Shown piece after piece: positions 44,986 through 54,614 of a DNA stretch of 64,000 nt (the first letter of the stretch is position 1; every line of letters begins with the position of its first letter). Location of the stretch: positions 210,770,138-210,834,137 of the forward strand of contig OY757010.1 of assembly GCA_963580285.1 (NCBI GenBank). Reading direction: 5' to 3'. The notes under the pieces were generated by a model. It searched no databases and was not told the DNA's origin. It saw only the letters and a list, made by a program, of their open reading frames with translations. The position numbers and the translations under genes are program-made. The stretch is from Lucinisca nassula (Eukaryota > Mollusca > Bivalvia > Lucinida > Lucinidae).

Positions 44986-45729
44986 TCACAATGGATTCCG
45001 ACAACCACTGCAAACACTTGGTGCTGAATCACTTTTCACAACTAAAGAACAATAATTACAAATAAAGAATGTGAATTTAACTTGTTTTAGCCTGTCAACT
45101 TGTCCTCTGTATTCGGGAAAGGTTTTCAAATATCCTCTGTTTAAACAATCCACCAAATGTGCTCGCATAAAGTTAAGATCGTATCTTGATGCTGACGGGT
45201 CATGACCTCTACAAAGGTCGATCATAGCAGCAATGGCAAACAATCCACAGTCATGATTTGTCCGTTGTTTTTGAAACCTTGGCATTTCAATTATTACAGG
45301 CAGTTGGCTTGCCCTTAAAGTGAGTTGGCTTATAAGTTGAACTACCAGTTCTGAAACATGTCTATATAATGAATCATATATCCGTACAACACCATTATTA
45401 CATCCAACAGTTGTAGCCACTATCCAATGGTTACCATCTTTATTGAAAACTTGCATCCAGGGATCATTCATTTGTTTGGCCATACCAGTTTCAATCACAC
45501 AAACATCTTGAAAACCGCCTATTTCTGGGAATGTTTTATTCAAGATAGACATTGCCTGATTCACATGATCATCTTCCAACCAGAATTCAGTACTATGTAT
45601 ACGTTTCAATCCTTTCTGTTTTGTAACAATTCCCATGGCTGAGTAGGACTCATCATCTAGAAGAGAAAAACCATGATTAGATTGTGAAATCTGGGACGTT
45701 TTGTTCAATCTAGCATGATTTTTCTCTTT
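44986..45729 (-). CDS. C48 (Ulp1-like) cysteine peptidase domain protein, 5' end unclear
   Basis: A 240-plus codon frame on the minus strand, closed upstream by an in-frame TAG at 45730-45732. There is no ATG near the 5' end; the first in-frame ATG is in SAMGIVTK, so either a 5' exon is missing or the start is internal. Counting from the codon at 45708, it shows the Ulp1-type catalytic set: His94 (NHW), Asp112 (YDSL), Gln148 and Cys154 (NHDCGLFA), with the family's six-residue Gln-Cys spacing. The C-terminus has a CxxC (217-220) and CxxC (233-236) pair like a zinc ribbon. C48 peptidases cut SUMO/ubiquitin-like modifiers, but intron-less copies in invertebrate genomes are often transposon passengers. 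The copy is intact except for its start. Confidence 0.75.
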   Translation of the reverse strand, partial: KEKNHARLNKTSQISQSNHGFSLLDDESYSAMGIVTKQKGLKRIHSTEFWLEDDHVNQAMSILNKTFPEIGGFQDVCVIETGMAKQMNDPWMQVFNKDGNHWIVATTVGCNNGVVRIYDSLYRHVSELVVQLISQLTLRASQLPVIIEMPRFQKQRTNHDCGLFAIAAMIDLCRGHDPSASRYDLNFMRAHLVDCLNRGYLKTFPEYRGQVDRLKQVKFTFFICNYCSLVVKSDSAPSVCSGCRNPL

Positions 45730-45744
45730 CTAGATATATATGAA

Positions 45745-45905
45745 TCATCTCCCAGCAATCGATCCCCGCCCATCGGGGCCTGAAGATATAGATAGGCTGC
45801 ATAATGCTTCCATGCACAGCTGAAACAGACCCCCACACGAGTACTGGTAAACTGCTTAGAGGATCTAAGCCTGCACAGGAAGAGGGGTATGAGTCGGACC
45901 GTCAC
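45745..45905 (+). mobile_element. SINE family B head fragment
   Basis: Head and central block ('cccgcccatcggggcctgaa', 'gagtactggtaaactgctt') up to 'gagtcggaccgtcac'; 3' half missing. It lies just upstream of the C48-like frame. Confidence 0.7.
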
Positions 45906-46110
45906 AACCTTGGGACCTTCACCTGTGACCTTGACATTGAGTAAGCAAGGTTTATTTATTGGTTCTGCCCATCAGCTCATTGAGGGTGTATTTGTTGAAT
46001 GGACAAAACATTCAAAGTGACAAACTCATGACCGTCACTGGGGACCTTGACATTGAGTAGGCATGTTTTATTTATGGGTTCTGTACATCAGTTCACTGAT
46101 GGCGATATTT

Positions 46111-46441
46111 GACTGCAGTTGATTTTGTTTGTTTGCGAGTTTGACGGCCCAGTCAACACTATTTAAGGTCATTTTTGAGCCGGTCAGTTTACCTATCCAC
46201 ACATTTCCTGGGCAGGCTTATACGTAAGCAGTTAACCAGTACAGTGCACATTCTTTCGCCAGAAACTGACAACTGCCCTTCTTGAATCAGAGGACGGGAG
46301 AGAATGACCGTAGAAAAGATTTCATGATCAATCTCCAGGAAAGAATGTTGCAGACCCCGGCGGGAATCGAACCCGCGTCCTCCTGATCACCAGTCAGATG
46401 CGCATTCGACTGAGCCACCGAGGCTGGCTGACTGAAGTTGA
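46111..46441 (-). mobile_element. tRNA-Thr-derived SINE, full length, with target-site duplication
   Basis: Flanked by 'gactgcagttga' (46111-46122) and 'gactgaagttga' (46430-46441), one mismatch. The minus strand starts with a tRNA-like head: A box 'tggctcagtcg', anticodon loop CTGGTGA (Thr-GGT), B box 'ggttcgattcc'. Then come the central block 'gtactggttaactgctta' and the end 'tgttgactgggccgtcaaac' with a caaacaaac tail. The central block is shared with SINE family B. Confidence 0.85.
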
Positions 46442-46628
46442 ATGAAAATCCATCCAGGGGTTAAAGAGATATTGGACGGATATTTGATCAAAGTTTATTG
46501 AAAATCCTTTGAGTGCAAAGGAGATGTGGTACGGACACATAATTCAAAGTTTCAAACTGATGACCTTCAAATGTCACCTTGACCGTAAGTAAGCATGGTT
46601 TATTTATGGGTTCTACACATCAGCTCAG

Positions 46629-47247
46629 CCGGCCTCTGTGGCTCAGTCGGATGCACATCTGACTGGTGATCAGGAGGACGCGGGCTTGACTCCCAACGGG
46701 GTCGGCAACATTCTTTCATGGAGATTGATCATGGAATCTTTTCTACGGTCATTCTCTGGGCCCATGCCAATAGAGGCTTGGAGAAATATATGGGCTGCAT
46801 GATGCTTCCACGCAGAGCTGTATCCGGCCTGCACAATAGTACTGATAAACCGCTTAGAGGATCTAAGCCTGTCCTGGAACCGCAGTGCGAGGCAGACCGT
46901 CCATGCTAATAAACCCTTTTGGTTTCAATGGGCAACAGGGCTTGAGATGTCATTTCATCTCAATGTCGGGTAAAAGTCCCACAGAATTGGAAACAACGTC
47001 TCCAAAATGACCTTCACAGTGTAGATGGGGACGTTAAACCTCAAATTAAATAAACAAACGGTCATTCTCCGCCCTTCCTCTGATTCAAGGAGGGCAGTTG
47101 TCAGTTTCTGGCGAAGGAATGTGCACTGTACTGGTTAACCGCTTACGTAAAAGCCTGCCCAGGAAAGTGTGGATCGGTAAACTGACCGGCTCAAAAATGA
47201 CCTAAATAGTGTTGGTTGGGCCGTTAAACTCCAATACTAACAAACAT
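46629..47247 (+). mobile_element. tRNA-Thr-derived SINE interrupted by SINE family B
   Basis: Head at 46629-46756 with A box 'tggctcagtcgg' and B box region 'gggcttgactcc'; body resumes at 47070 and runs to 'ttgggccgttaaactcc' near 47235. Opposite orientation to the copy at 46111-46441. The two tRNA-Thr SINEs are about 85-90 percent similar by eye. Confidence 0.8.
46745..47069 (+). mobile_element. SINE family B nested in a tRNA-Thr SINE, with target-site duplication
   Basis: The inner element 46757-47057 is flanked by 'acggtcattctc' at 46745-46756 and 47058-47069. The tail is 'atggggacgttaaacctcaa' and 'attaaataaacaaa'. Removing it and one copy of the direct repeat restores a continuous outer SINE. 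Confidence 0.9.
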
Positions 47248-47612
47248 ACACGTAAGCTCTCTGAGGGGATATTCAACCAAAGCTTAATAAAAATCCTTCC
47301 AGGGTTAAAGGAGATACCGAACGGACACAAAATTCAAAGTTTCAAACTCAGCTCACTGAGGGGGATATTTGAGCAAAGTTTGTTTGTTTGTTTTTGTTTG
47401 ATCTGGTTCATTTATGGGTTTTGCACATCCGTTTACTAGGAGGAATATTCGACCAAAGTTTTAACGAAAATCTATTAAAGGGTTCGGGATATACGGATAT
47501 GAAAAGGGTGAGTTACCGACAGACAGATCGACAGACGAACGGCCGGACAGACAGACAGAAGGACAGACAAAGGTCATTCCTATAATTCCCGCTCCGCTTC
47601 GCGGCGGGTGAT

Positions 47613-48950
47613 TAACAAGAGGGCCATGATGGCCCTGGATCGCTCGACTGATCTATAGAGTAACAAGTGGGCCTCGGGGAGGGCCATTATTGGCCCAAGG
47701 GCTATAATGTGCATAATGTTGAGGGAGGTCTAAACAGGTGAAGCTTCATTCCAAATATCAATAAAAGCTATAATTTGAACAATCTTGGCAAAGGTACACT
47801 AGATGAAGCTAAACACCAAATATCAAAGACCTGGGCCTTGCAGTTTCAGAGAAGAAGATTTTTTTAAAGATATTCCCTACATAAGGCTATGTAAAACCAA
47901 ATGGCCCCGGGGCGGGGGACATTTTTGGCCCCAGGGCTATAATTTAAACAATCTTGATAGAGGTCCGCTAGATGAAGCTTCACACCAAATAGCAAAGACC
48001 TGGGCCTTGCTCTTTCAGAGAAAAAGATTTTCAAAGATTAACTCTATATAAGTCAAGGGCCCCGGGGCAGGGGCATTTGTGGCCCGAGGTCTGTAATGTG
48101 AACAATCTTGGTAGATGTCCACTAGATGAAGCTCTATACCACATATCAAAGACATGGGCCTTGCAGTTTCAGAGAAGAAGATGTTTAAAGATTTCCCTAT
48201 ATAAGTCTATGTAAAACCAAAGGGTCTCGGGGCGGGGGCATTTTTGGCCCCAGTGCTATAATTTTAACATTTCTTGATAGAGGTCCACTAGATGAAATTT
48301 CACACCAAATATCAAAGACCTAGGCCTTGTGGTTTCAGAGAAGAAGATTTTTTAAGATTTTCCCTATATAAGTCTATGTAAAAACCAAAGGGCCCCGAGG
48401 CAGGGGCATTTTTGGTCTCAGGGCTATAATTTGAACAACCTTGGTAGAGGTCCACTAGATGAAGCTTCATACCAAATATCAAAGACCTAGGACTTGTGGT
48501 TTCAGAGTAGAAGACTTTCAAGATTTTCCCTATATAAGTCTATGTAAAACCAAAGGGCCCCTGAGCGGGGGGGGGGGGGCATTTTTGGCCCCAGGGCTAT
48601 GAAACTTCATACAAAATATCAAAGACATGGGCCTTGTGGTTTCAGAGAAGAAGATTTTTTTAAATTTTCCCTATATAAGCCTATGTAAAACCAAAGGGCC
48701 CCAGGGCGGGGGCATTTTTGGCCCCAGCACTATAATTTGAACAATCGTGGTAGGGGTCCACTAGATGAAGCTTCATACCAAATATCAAAGACCTTGGATT
48801 GGCGGTTTCAGACAAAAAGATTTTTAAAGACTTTCCCTATATAAGCTCATGTAAAACCAAAGGGCCCCGGGGCCACTAGATGAAGCTTCATACCAAATAT
48901 CAAAGACCTGGGCATGGGGGTTTCAACCAAGAATATTTTTAAACACGCTG
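47613..48950 (+). mobile_element. Pearl-type element, 3' end missing
   Basis: Starts 'aacaagagggccatgatggc' and 'cgctcgactgatc', with about eight P-units. The last units break down at 48840-48950 and no 3' unique region or hairpin follows; another unit type begins. A run of G13 lies at 48559-48571. Confidence 0.75.
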
Positions 48951-49335
48951 CACACAAGATCATACATGGCCATTTTGAGATTCAAGTAGACTTATTACCT
49001 GGGATCATCGGTCCGATCTCACATGTTCTTGAACTCGTGGGAGGCATGAAAATGTTCTCACATGTTTTGGAACTCGTTCGAGATTTTATGGATGTCAATG
49101 TTTTCTGCAAGTTTCATGAAGATCGAACAAAATTGAAAAGCTATGCTGTTCACAAGGTCAAAATTGCCATTTTGAGAAGCCAGGGGATGTCACTCTGCTT
49201 CTGTTGGTCCGATCTGATTAATTTTCGAACTTGTCCGAAAGGGGATCTTTCAAGGTATAGGAAATTTGCATTGGTTTCTGCCCACGCTTGGATTTTGATG
49301 AAATTATGCACAATAATTGCCTTGGGTTTAACCAT
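48951..49335 (+). repeat. F-unit array remnant
   Basis: Two to three units with 'ttcatgaagatcgaacaaa', 'gctgttcacaaggtcaaaat' and 'tgccattttgagaa', as at 52925-53330. The open frame over 48914-49366 spans the P-unit/F-unit junction and is not a gene. Confidence 0.65.
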
Positions 49336-49337
49336 TA

Positions 49338-49490
49338 TAACTAGAGCTGTCAGTGAAACTGACTAGGGCCCCGGCAGCGCTATCAGAGGAGTAGGAAAAT
49401 TTGTGGACGGACAGACGGACAGACAGACAGACAGACGGACGGACAGAGTGATTACTATAGGGCACCCACACTTTCAGTGCGGGGCCCTAA
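49338..49490 (+). mobile_element. Array-less element with AGGGCCCCG terminal inverted repeats
   Basis: About 150 bp: 'ctagagctgtcagtgaaact', AGGGCCCCG at 49365-49373, a gacggacagacagacag microsatellite (about 49403-49445) and CGGGGCCCT at 49480-49488. The 5' word 'actagagctgtcag' is the same as at 1074, but there is no tandem core, so this is the bare frame of that element type. Confidence 0.75.
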
Positions 49491-49614
49491 TTACGATGCA
49501 TTCACTTTTAAATTTAATTTCCGTAGTAAATTTATTACATATTATATGAAGTCTCTATCACAATAGAGAGTACTCTCATATAAACTTGTCTACAGTATTC
49601 AGAGTTTCATATAT
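49491..49614. other. Short unassigned stretch
   Basis: AT-rich, nothing recognised. Confidence 0.4.
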
Positions 49615-50190
49615 CTAATGCTGCTGTGTTTTATGAATTAAAGTCATAATTGGTGAGTTAGTTGATATTATGAATGACCTCATATGTCTAATAATAGTGG
49701 CTGGGCATTCAGTTTTCTTTGATGGTGTCCCCCATATTTCAGCTCCTATTTTTGCATTCATTAAAATTTTATATGCATTTTTTCCATGTTCCAATTTTTG
49801 TCGAGACACCATTTTAGCATAAAAACTACCCACATATCTTAGGAACGTGTTGATGAATTTTGATGGAAATTGAGGACCGGTAACATTTTGTTTTAACAGA
49901 CTGAATACTGATAGTCCTGATTCAGCAAAATGCGAAATTATATGATTATCATGTTTTGGTCATGCTGCTTAATAATACTTTACTATTGCTTTCAATTTGG
50001 ATGGCTATAGTATAGTATGGTTTGTGTAAGTAGTTCATAGCATAATTATAAGTATTATTTCAAAACATCCATTTCGGTAAATTTGCCCTATGGAACAAAC
50101 TATTTTGTCTTCAGAACTATACTGCAAAGGTTTTGATGACAAACGTCATCAAACGCACCCATGTAATCATGTGCACAGTTTTCTTTCTGT
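49615..50190 (-). pseudogene. Broken gene remnant of unknown family
   Basis: The minus strand has an open stretch of 114 codons (49615-49959) with protein-like composition (FPSKFINTFLRYVGSFY, KNAYKILMNAKIGAEIWG). Just upstream, after an AAAA run at about 49955, the apparent continuation is in another frame (YYTIAIQIESNSKVLLSSM), and further upstream (about 50040-50190) more protein-like stretches appear in shifted frames with stops between. This is the pattern of a decayed exon or retrocopy with at least two frameshifts. I do not recognise the family. Confidence 0.45.
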
Positions 50191-51324
50191 CTTTCTTGTC
50201 TAATTTGGTAATGGTGCTAAGGTGATGTTTAGATTTAACATTCAAATAAACAACATACCAGTCACTTAAGATGTTGCTTCAGATTTTGTGAGATTTGTTA
50301 TCTGACTCGAGATAAATGACTCTCAAGTCAAACTGTTGTTTGTTTATTTAACCCTAACTGTCCATTTAAAAAGAAAGGTTAACTCTAGGGAAAATCAATA
50401 ACACTTGAGATTACTTTTCCTGGACATTAAGTTTTCAGAATTTGTATATGCATAGGCACTAGCCAATCTATCTTTTTGTATAGCCCCCATGAACGAAATC
50501 AAACGGCTGAAGCTGAATTCCAAAGTCATTTGAATTTGCTTTTAGAATTCACATGGTCGTACATTTGTCAGTGTTCCAAAACTTATGTGATCATGATTGT
50601 GTTGTCTATATATTTGTATAGGTCTTTCACTTCATTTACGTATCTCAGCAGTTGTTGCAGTAATTACAAAGCACATTATGTAAGATATCAAGAAACATTT
50701 AAACTGTTGATATAATTATTCAATCTGTGAGTAGATATCGCATTACTCATAGGATTTTAAATTATTTTCAGTAAATACATTGTGATGCTATTTTCTGTCC
50801 AAACACTGCAATGCTCTTTCTAAGCTGAGAGATACATTGCACAGAAAATGAGAAATGTACTGGTAATTATTAATGAACAAAAAGCAAGCAAGAACAGTGC
50901 TTAAAAAACAGTGAACTTGCATTAAGCAGAAACATTCAAGAAGTGGTTGAAAGTTTAACAACCAGAAAAAAAATACTAAAAGCTCGCTTCCTATGAAATA
51001 ACCCCTATATTGACAAAGTAAATAGAAAAAATAAGACAATAAAGAAACGTCAACAATTACCAATACCAATGCAGAAAAGAGACATATTTATGCATGTGTA
51101 CTATAAGGAAGGAAACTGTTTCTCTCCCTGTCTAATAGCAAAACTTCTCTAGGTCATGGAACAGCTTTGTTTACACCAAATATTCTGCGCCACATCCATC
51201 AATGATATCTTTTCCAACAGAAACTCAATATCAGTGACATTTCGATTTTTGGAAATACTAACCAATAATTACTGTAACTTTTTTGTTAGGATAATAATCC
51301 AGCGCTCATAAAGACAGAGTATAT
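50191..51324. other. Unique AT-rich sequence
   Basis: No gene recognised. A very decayed SINE family B 3' part may lie at about 50265-50330 (minus). Open frames here have composition typical of random AT-rich DNA. Confidence 0.5.
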
Positions 51325-52012
51325 CTAAGGCTTAATCTGGCAATGGATTTATCAACAGAACTATTTTTACTAGTAACAACAAACCACTGACCATTGCGTC
51401 CTTGCATACCAGCTTGGTATGGAAATGAAAATAATGGATGTCCTTGCCTTACACCTATTTGAGTAGCATGCCTTATCCAAAGTCATTAAATAAAGTTGCA
51501 CATGTTGACCATAATTTTGCTGCTAATGACAAAGCAATGTATGTTGTTAAGCCTAATTTGTTGATTAGAATACCTTTTGATTTAGTGTTTTACTATCTAC
51601 TATTTTGGATAGATCATAGTGTATAAATGAAAGGAAAATATCAGAAATTCATGATATTATAATAGTTTCTAAGGCTTAATCTGGCCATGGATTTATCAAC
51701 AGAACTATTTTTACTAGTAACAACAAACCACTGACCATTGCGTCCTTGCATACCAGCTTGGTATGGAAATGAAAATAATGGATCTCCTTGCCTTACACCT
51801 ATTTGAGTAGCATGACTTATGCAAAGTCATTAAATAAAGTTGCACATGTTGACCATAATTTTGCTGCTAATGACAAAGCAATGTATGTTGTTAAGCCTAA
51901 TTTGTTGATTAGAATACTTTTTGATTTAGTGTTCTACTATCTACTATTTTGGATAGATCATAGTGTATAAATGAAAGGAAAATATCAGCAATTCATGATA
52001 TTATAATAGTTT
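51325..52012 (-). repeat. 344-bp tandem duplication holding a degenerate coding stretch
   Basis: 51325-51668 and 51669-52012 are nearly identical (a handful of differences, for example caatgg/ccatgg, gatgtcc/gatctcc). On the minus strand each copy keeps about 50 open codons with protein-like composition (FPYQAGMQGRNGQWFVV, then SKNSSVDKSIARLSLR; 51306-51470 in the first copy) and, just upstream in another frame, LAAKLWSTCATLFNDF. The origin is unknown; a duplicated pseudogene exon is the most likely reading. Confidence 0.7.
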
Positions 52013-52534
52013 CTAAGCTAGATCAGCTCAATATGTATTCATTTTGATTTTTATAATCTCATTTTATTACGTAAGTGTAATGAACTGCCTTTTTGTAAGG
52101 TTCTTGGATGATTTCAATAAAATAGTAAATTTTGCAGAAACGACTTACATCCATTAAAGGTGTAAAACTACCGTGTTACCGGTTTCGGATTTTTATGAAA
52201 TTTGGCATAGCTAAAGAAGATACATATGGCATGTTTTCCTAGCAAAATGAAATCTTGACAAAAACTAGAACATATTTATCTTAGGGATTGAATTTTTATA
52301 CTTTTTTTTAAATTTTAATTAAAAAACGAGATTTTTGATAATTATTTTATCAGAAAATGTAAACATTAATTAACTCAAAAGGTTTTTTAGTATCAAAGGA
52401 ATGCCTATGGAGTTCTGCATTCAATCAAGTTCACAGATCTTGAAACTAAAATTAAAATAAAACATAAGATTTAAGACGCACTTATTTAGGGACAGACACC
52501 AGCTCATCGAGGGAGACAGTTAGAGTGGCCTCCT
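52013..52534. other. Unique AT-rich sequence
   Basis: No gene recognised. Around 52150-52290 words such as 'atgaaatttggcatag' look like a decayed array unit. Confidence 0.5.
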
Positions 52535-52860
52535 GAGTCCTACTTTGTGGCCACGTAAAATCGATTTAAGCCCCCCCAGTGGAAATCTTCCACTGACCGT
52601 TCCAAGGCGGCTCTTCTGTGGCGATTTATTTATGTTATTGTTTGTTACTTACTGTGTGTATCACTTGTGTCTTTTGGTTTTGGATGGCCATATGGCCATT
52701 TTGTGGGAAAGTAACTGTTCTTATGGCCTTCCTTTGTTTAGGTTTCCATTATGGTCTGGTTGCTTAATGTTTTTATTTCTTTCCCTTTGGTGTCTTTTAT
52801 GGTTGGAGTAAGTTAATTGTATCAATTCCTGATCTTTGTTTTACTTCTACTTTTTTTATT
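52535..52860 (+). mobile_element. Penelope-like tail copy
   Basis: Plus-strand tail from 'gtggccacgtaaaatcgatt' to 'gatctttgttttacttctac'. It keeps an 88-codon frame (52545-52811) despite a C-run gain and a T loss that cancel each other. No reverse transcriptase part. Confidence 0.8.
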
Positions 52861-53515
52861 AAATACATTTTTATAGGTTGTATATGCTGAGTTATTAATA
52901 TACAAAGTTTAAAGAAAAACATGCATGGGCACAGATGAAAGACCCCCTTTTATACATGCCATTAATAATGAACCTACGCTGTTCACACTGTCACAAATTG
53001 CCGTTTTGAGAACAAAGGGGGACAGAACTCAGCTATTGTTGGACCAATTTGACCCATTTTCGAAATCATGCGAGATTTTATGCATGTCATTGTTAACTAC
53101 CAGTTTTATTAAGATCCAACAAAAATAATGAAGCTAAGCTGTTCACAAGGTTAAAAATGCCCATTTTTGAGAATCAAGGGATGTAACTCTGCTTTTCATG
53201 TTGCGAACTGACCCATTTTTAAACTCGTCCAAGATTAAACACAAGTCATTATTATCTGCAAGTTTCAAGAAGACTGAGCAAAAACTGAAGAAGCCACTCT
53301 CTTCATAACCATTTCCCAAATATAGCAACTAAATTTCTGGAGCAATTTTCTTAAAATGTATTGGTAAGCAATCCCCAACAAAAGACCTGCCACAGATAAA
53401 CTTTGGTTGCAGACTGCAAAGATATTTCGGTTTGAACGTGTGGACAAGGGACAACACCGGACGATGGAGGCTGTCATCTTATAAGCTCCCCCGGAGCCTA
53501 AGACTCAGCACAGTT
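52861..53515 (+). mobile_element. Array element remnant with F-units and a 3' terminus
   Basis: About three F-units of about 160 bp (52925-53330), then a unique segment and the 3' terminus 'aagctcccccggagcctaag' (53482-53501). This is the CCCCCGGAGCC form of terminus seen at 39980 and 21311, with the outer GGTGAGCT arm decayed. Confidence 0.65.
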
Positions 53516-54055
53516 GTAACAATCAATAGAATAACCCTGCTTTATGTAGAGAAATGTCATTTTGCAAAGTGATATATTATTAGGTAATTAATCTCTCTGC
53601 AATAGATCTGGTAGCAACCGGCTGAAACTCTGATACACTCTGTATGATGATAGGATGGTTAGTCTTATCAGCTAATTGTTTACAATAAACTCAAGCATTA
53701 TTTTGTTGAACCATCTTGTTAATCAACATATCATGGGAGCTATTGTCTTGAAAACTGTGTACATAAGGAAAATGCACCTTTGTGTTAAAATGCAATCAAC
53801 ATGTAACAACCGCCTTTTTGTAACAGTAAACAAGGATGACACATCAGCACCTTTATGTTCGCTGCTTGGGCAGCAAATACATTTGGTTGCTATATCTAAA
53901 TTCCAAGACTTGTACTTGTCTGTGTAGCTGCACAGACCCATTTGTGACTGACCTTGTAAAAAAAACAACAAAGACCTATTTTCGCCTGAAGGGGTTCGTA
54001 TGCTCGCCTGACAAGTTTTCAATGACACATACATCACTTATTACTGGTTATCAAA
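53516..54055. other. Unique sequence
   Basis: Open frames of about 85-100 codons exist on both strands over 53676-54093, overlapping each other; neither shows a recognisable domain, so no gene is called. Confidence 0.45.
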
Positions 54056-54106
54056 GTAGAAGTAAAACAAAGATCAGGAATCGATACAATTAACTTACTC
54101 CACCCA

Positions 54107-54343
54107 TCAAAGACACCAAAGGGAAAGAAACACAAACATTAAGCGACTGGACCATAATGGAAACCTAAAAAAGTTACTTTCCCACAAAATGGCCATATGG
54201 CCATCCAAAATATAAAGACACAAGTGATACACACTGTAAGTAACAAACAACACAATAAATAAACCGCCACAGAAGAACCGCCTTGGAACAGTCAGTGGAA
54301 TGATTTCCACTGGGGGGCTTAAATCGATTTTACGTGGCCACAA
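54107..54343 (-). other. Recurrent tail open frame
   Basis: A 78-codon frame in the tail of this copy (VPRRFFCGG, then hydrophobic FVTYSVYHLCL, then AILWESN). It matches frames at 634-900, 18276-18497, 52545-52811 and 62125-62397. This copy has lost eight codons in frame. Whether it is translated is unknown; the frame could stay open simply because the copies are young. Confidence 0.3.
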
Positions 54344-54614
54344 TCCTCGCCCTTACTTCCGTCGCGATTTAGACAAATAATTTGTTCAGTCCGCATGAAG
54401 GCCTCCTAACTCATCAGTGTAACATCTCCGTGAGCACAAAAATCAAAGAACCACAGAGGTGAGACAACGGTGAGGACTCGACAGCAAGAAACCACTGAAA
54501 TGCTGGAGCAAAAGAAAACCAACAGTTAGACTCCGATGGGCCCGACCAGAGACAGAGCATCAGGCACCAACCAACATTACCTTGAATTAGATCTCTCTAA
54601 TTCTCAATAAGCCT

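Larger units (their letters stand above)
45906..47612 (+). mobile_element. Array element with X-units of about 165 bp, carrying three SINEs
   Basis: Units with 'gtttatttatgggttct', 'gaccttgacattgagtaa' and 'attcaaagtttcaaactcat' appear at 45906-46124, 46438-46625 and 47250-47520. The 3' end has a gacagacagatcgacagacg microsatellite (about 47518-47570) and the hairpin-like 'cccgctccgcttcgcggcgg' (47588-47607). The 5' terminus is not visible, probably lost next to the SINE fragment at 45745. Confidence 0.75.

Noticed and set aside
48914..49366. 150-codon plus-strand reading frame
   Set aside because: It spans the junction of a P-unit array and an F-unit array and ends in an array-less element; the parts are unrelated repeats.
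51440..51470. Minus-strand GVRQG(D/H)PL as a reverse transcriptase motif
   Set aside because: It resembles motif B of LINE reverse transcriptases, but no motif A or YxDD motif is near and the following residues do not fit.
53676..54093. Overlapping 83-104 codon frames on both strands
   Set aside because: No domain, no repeat relation and no splice context; expected by chance in sequence of this composition.
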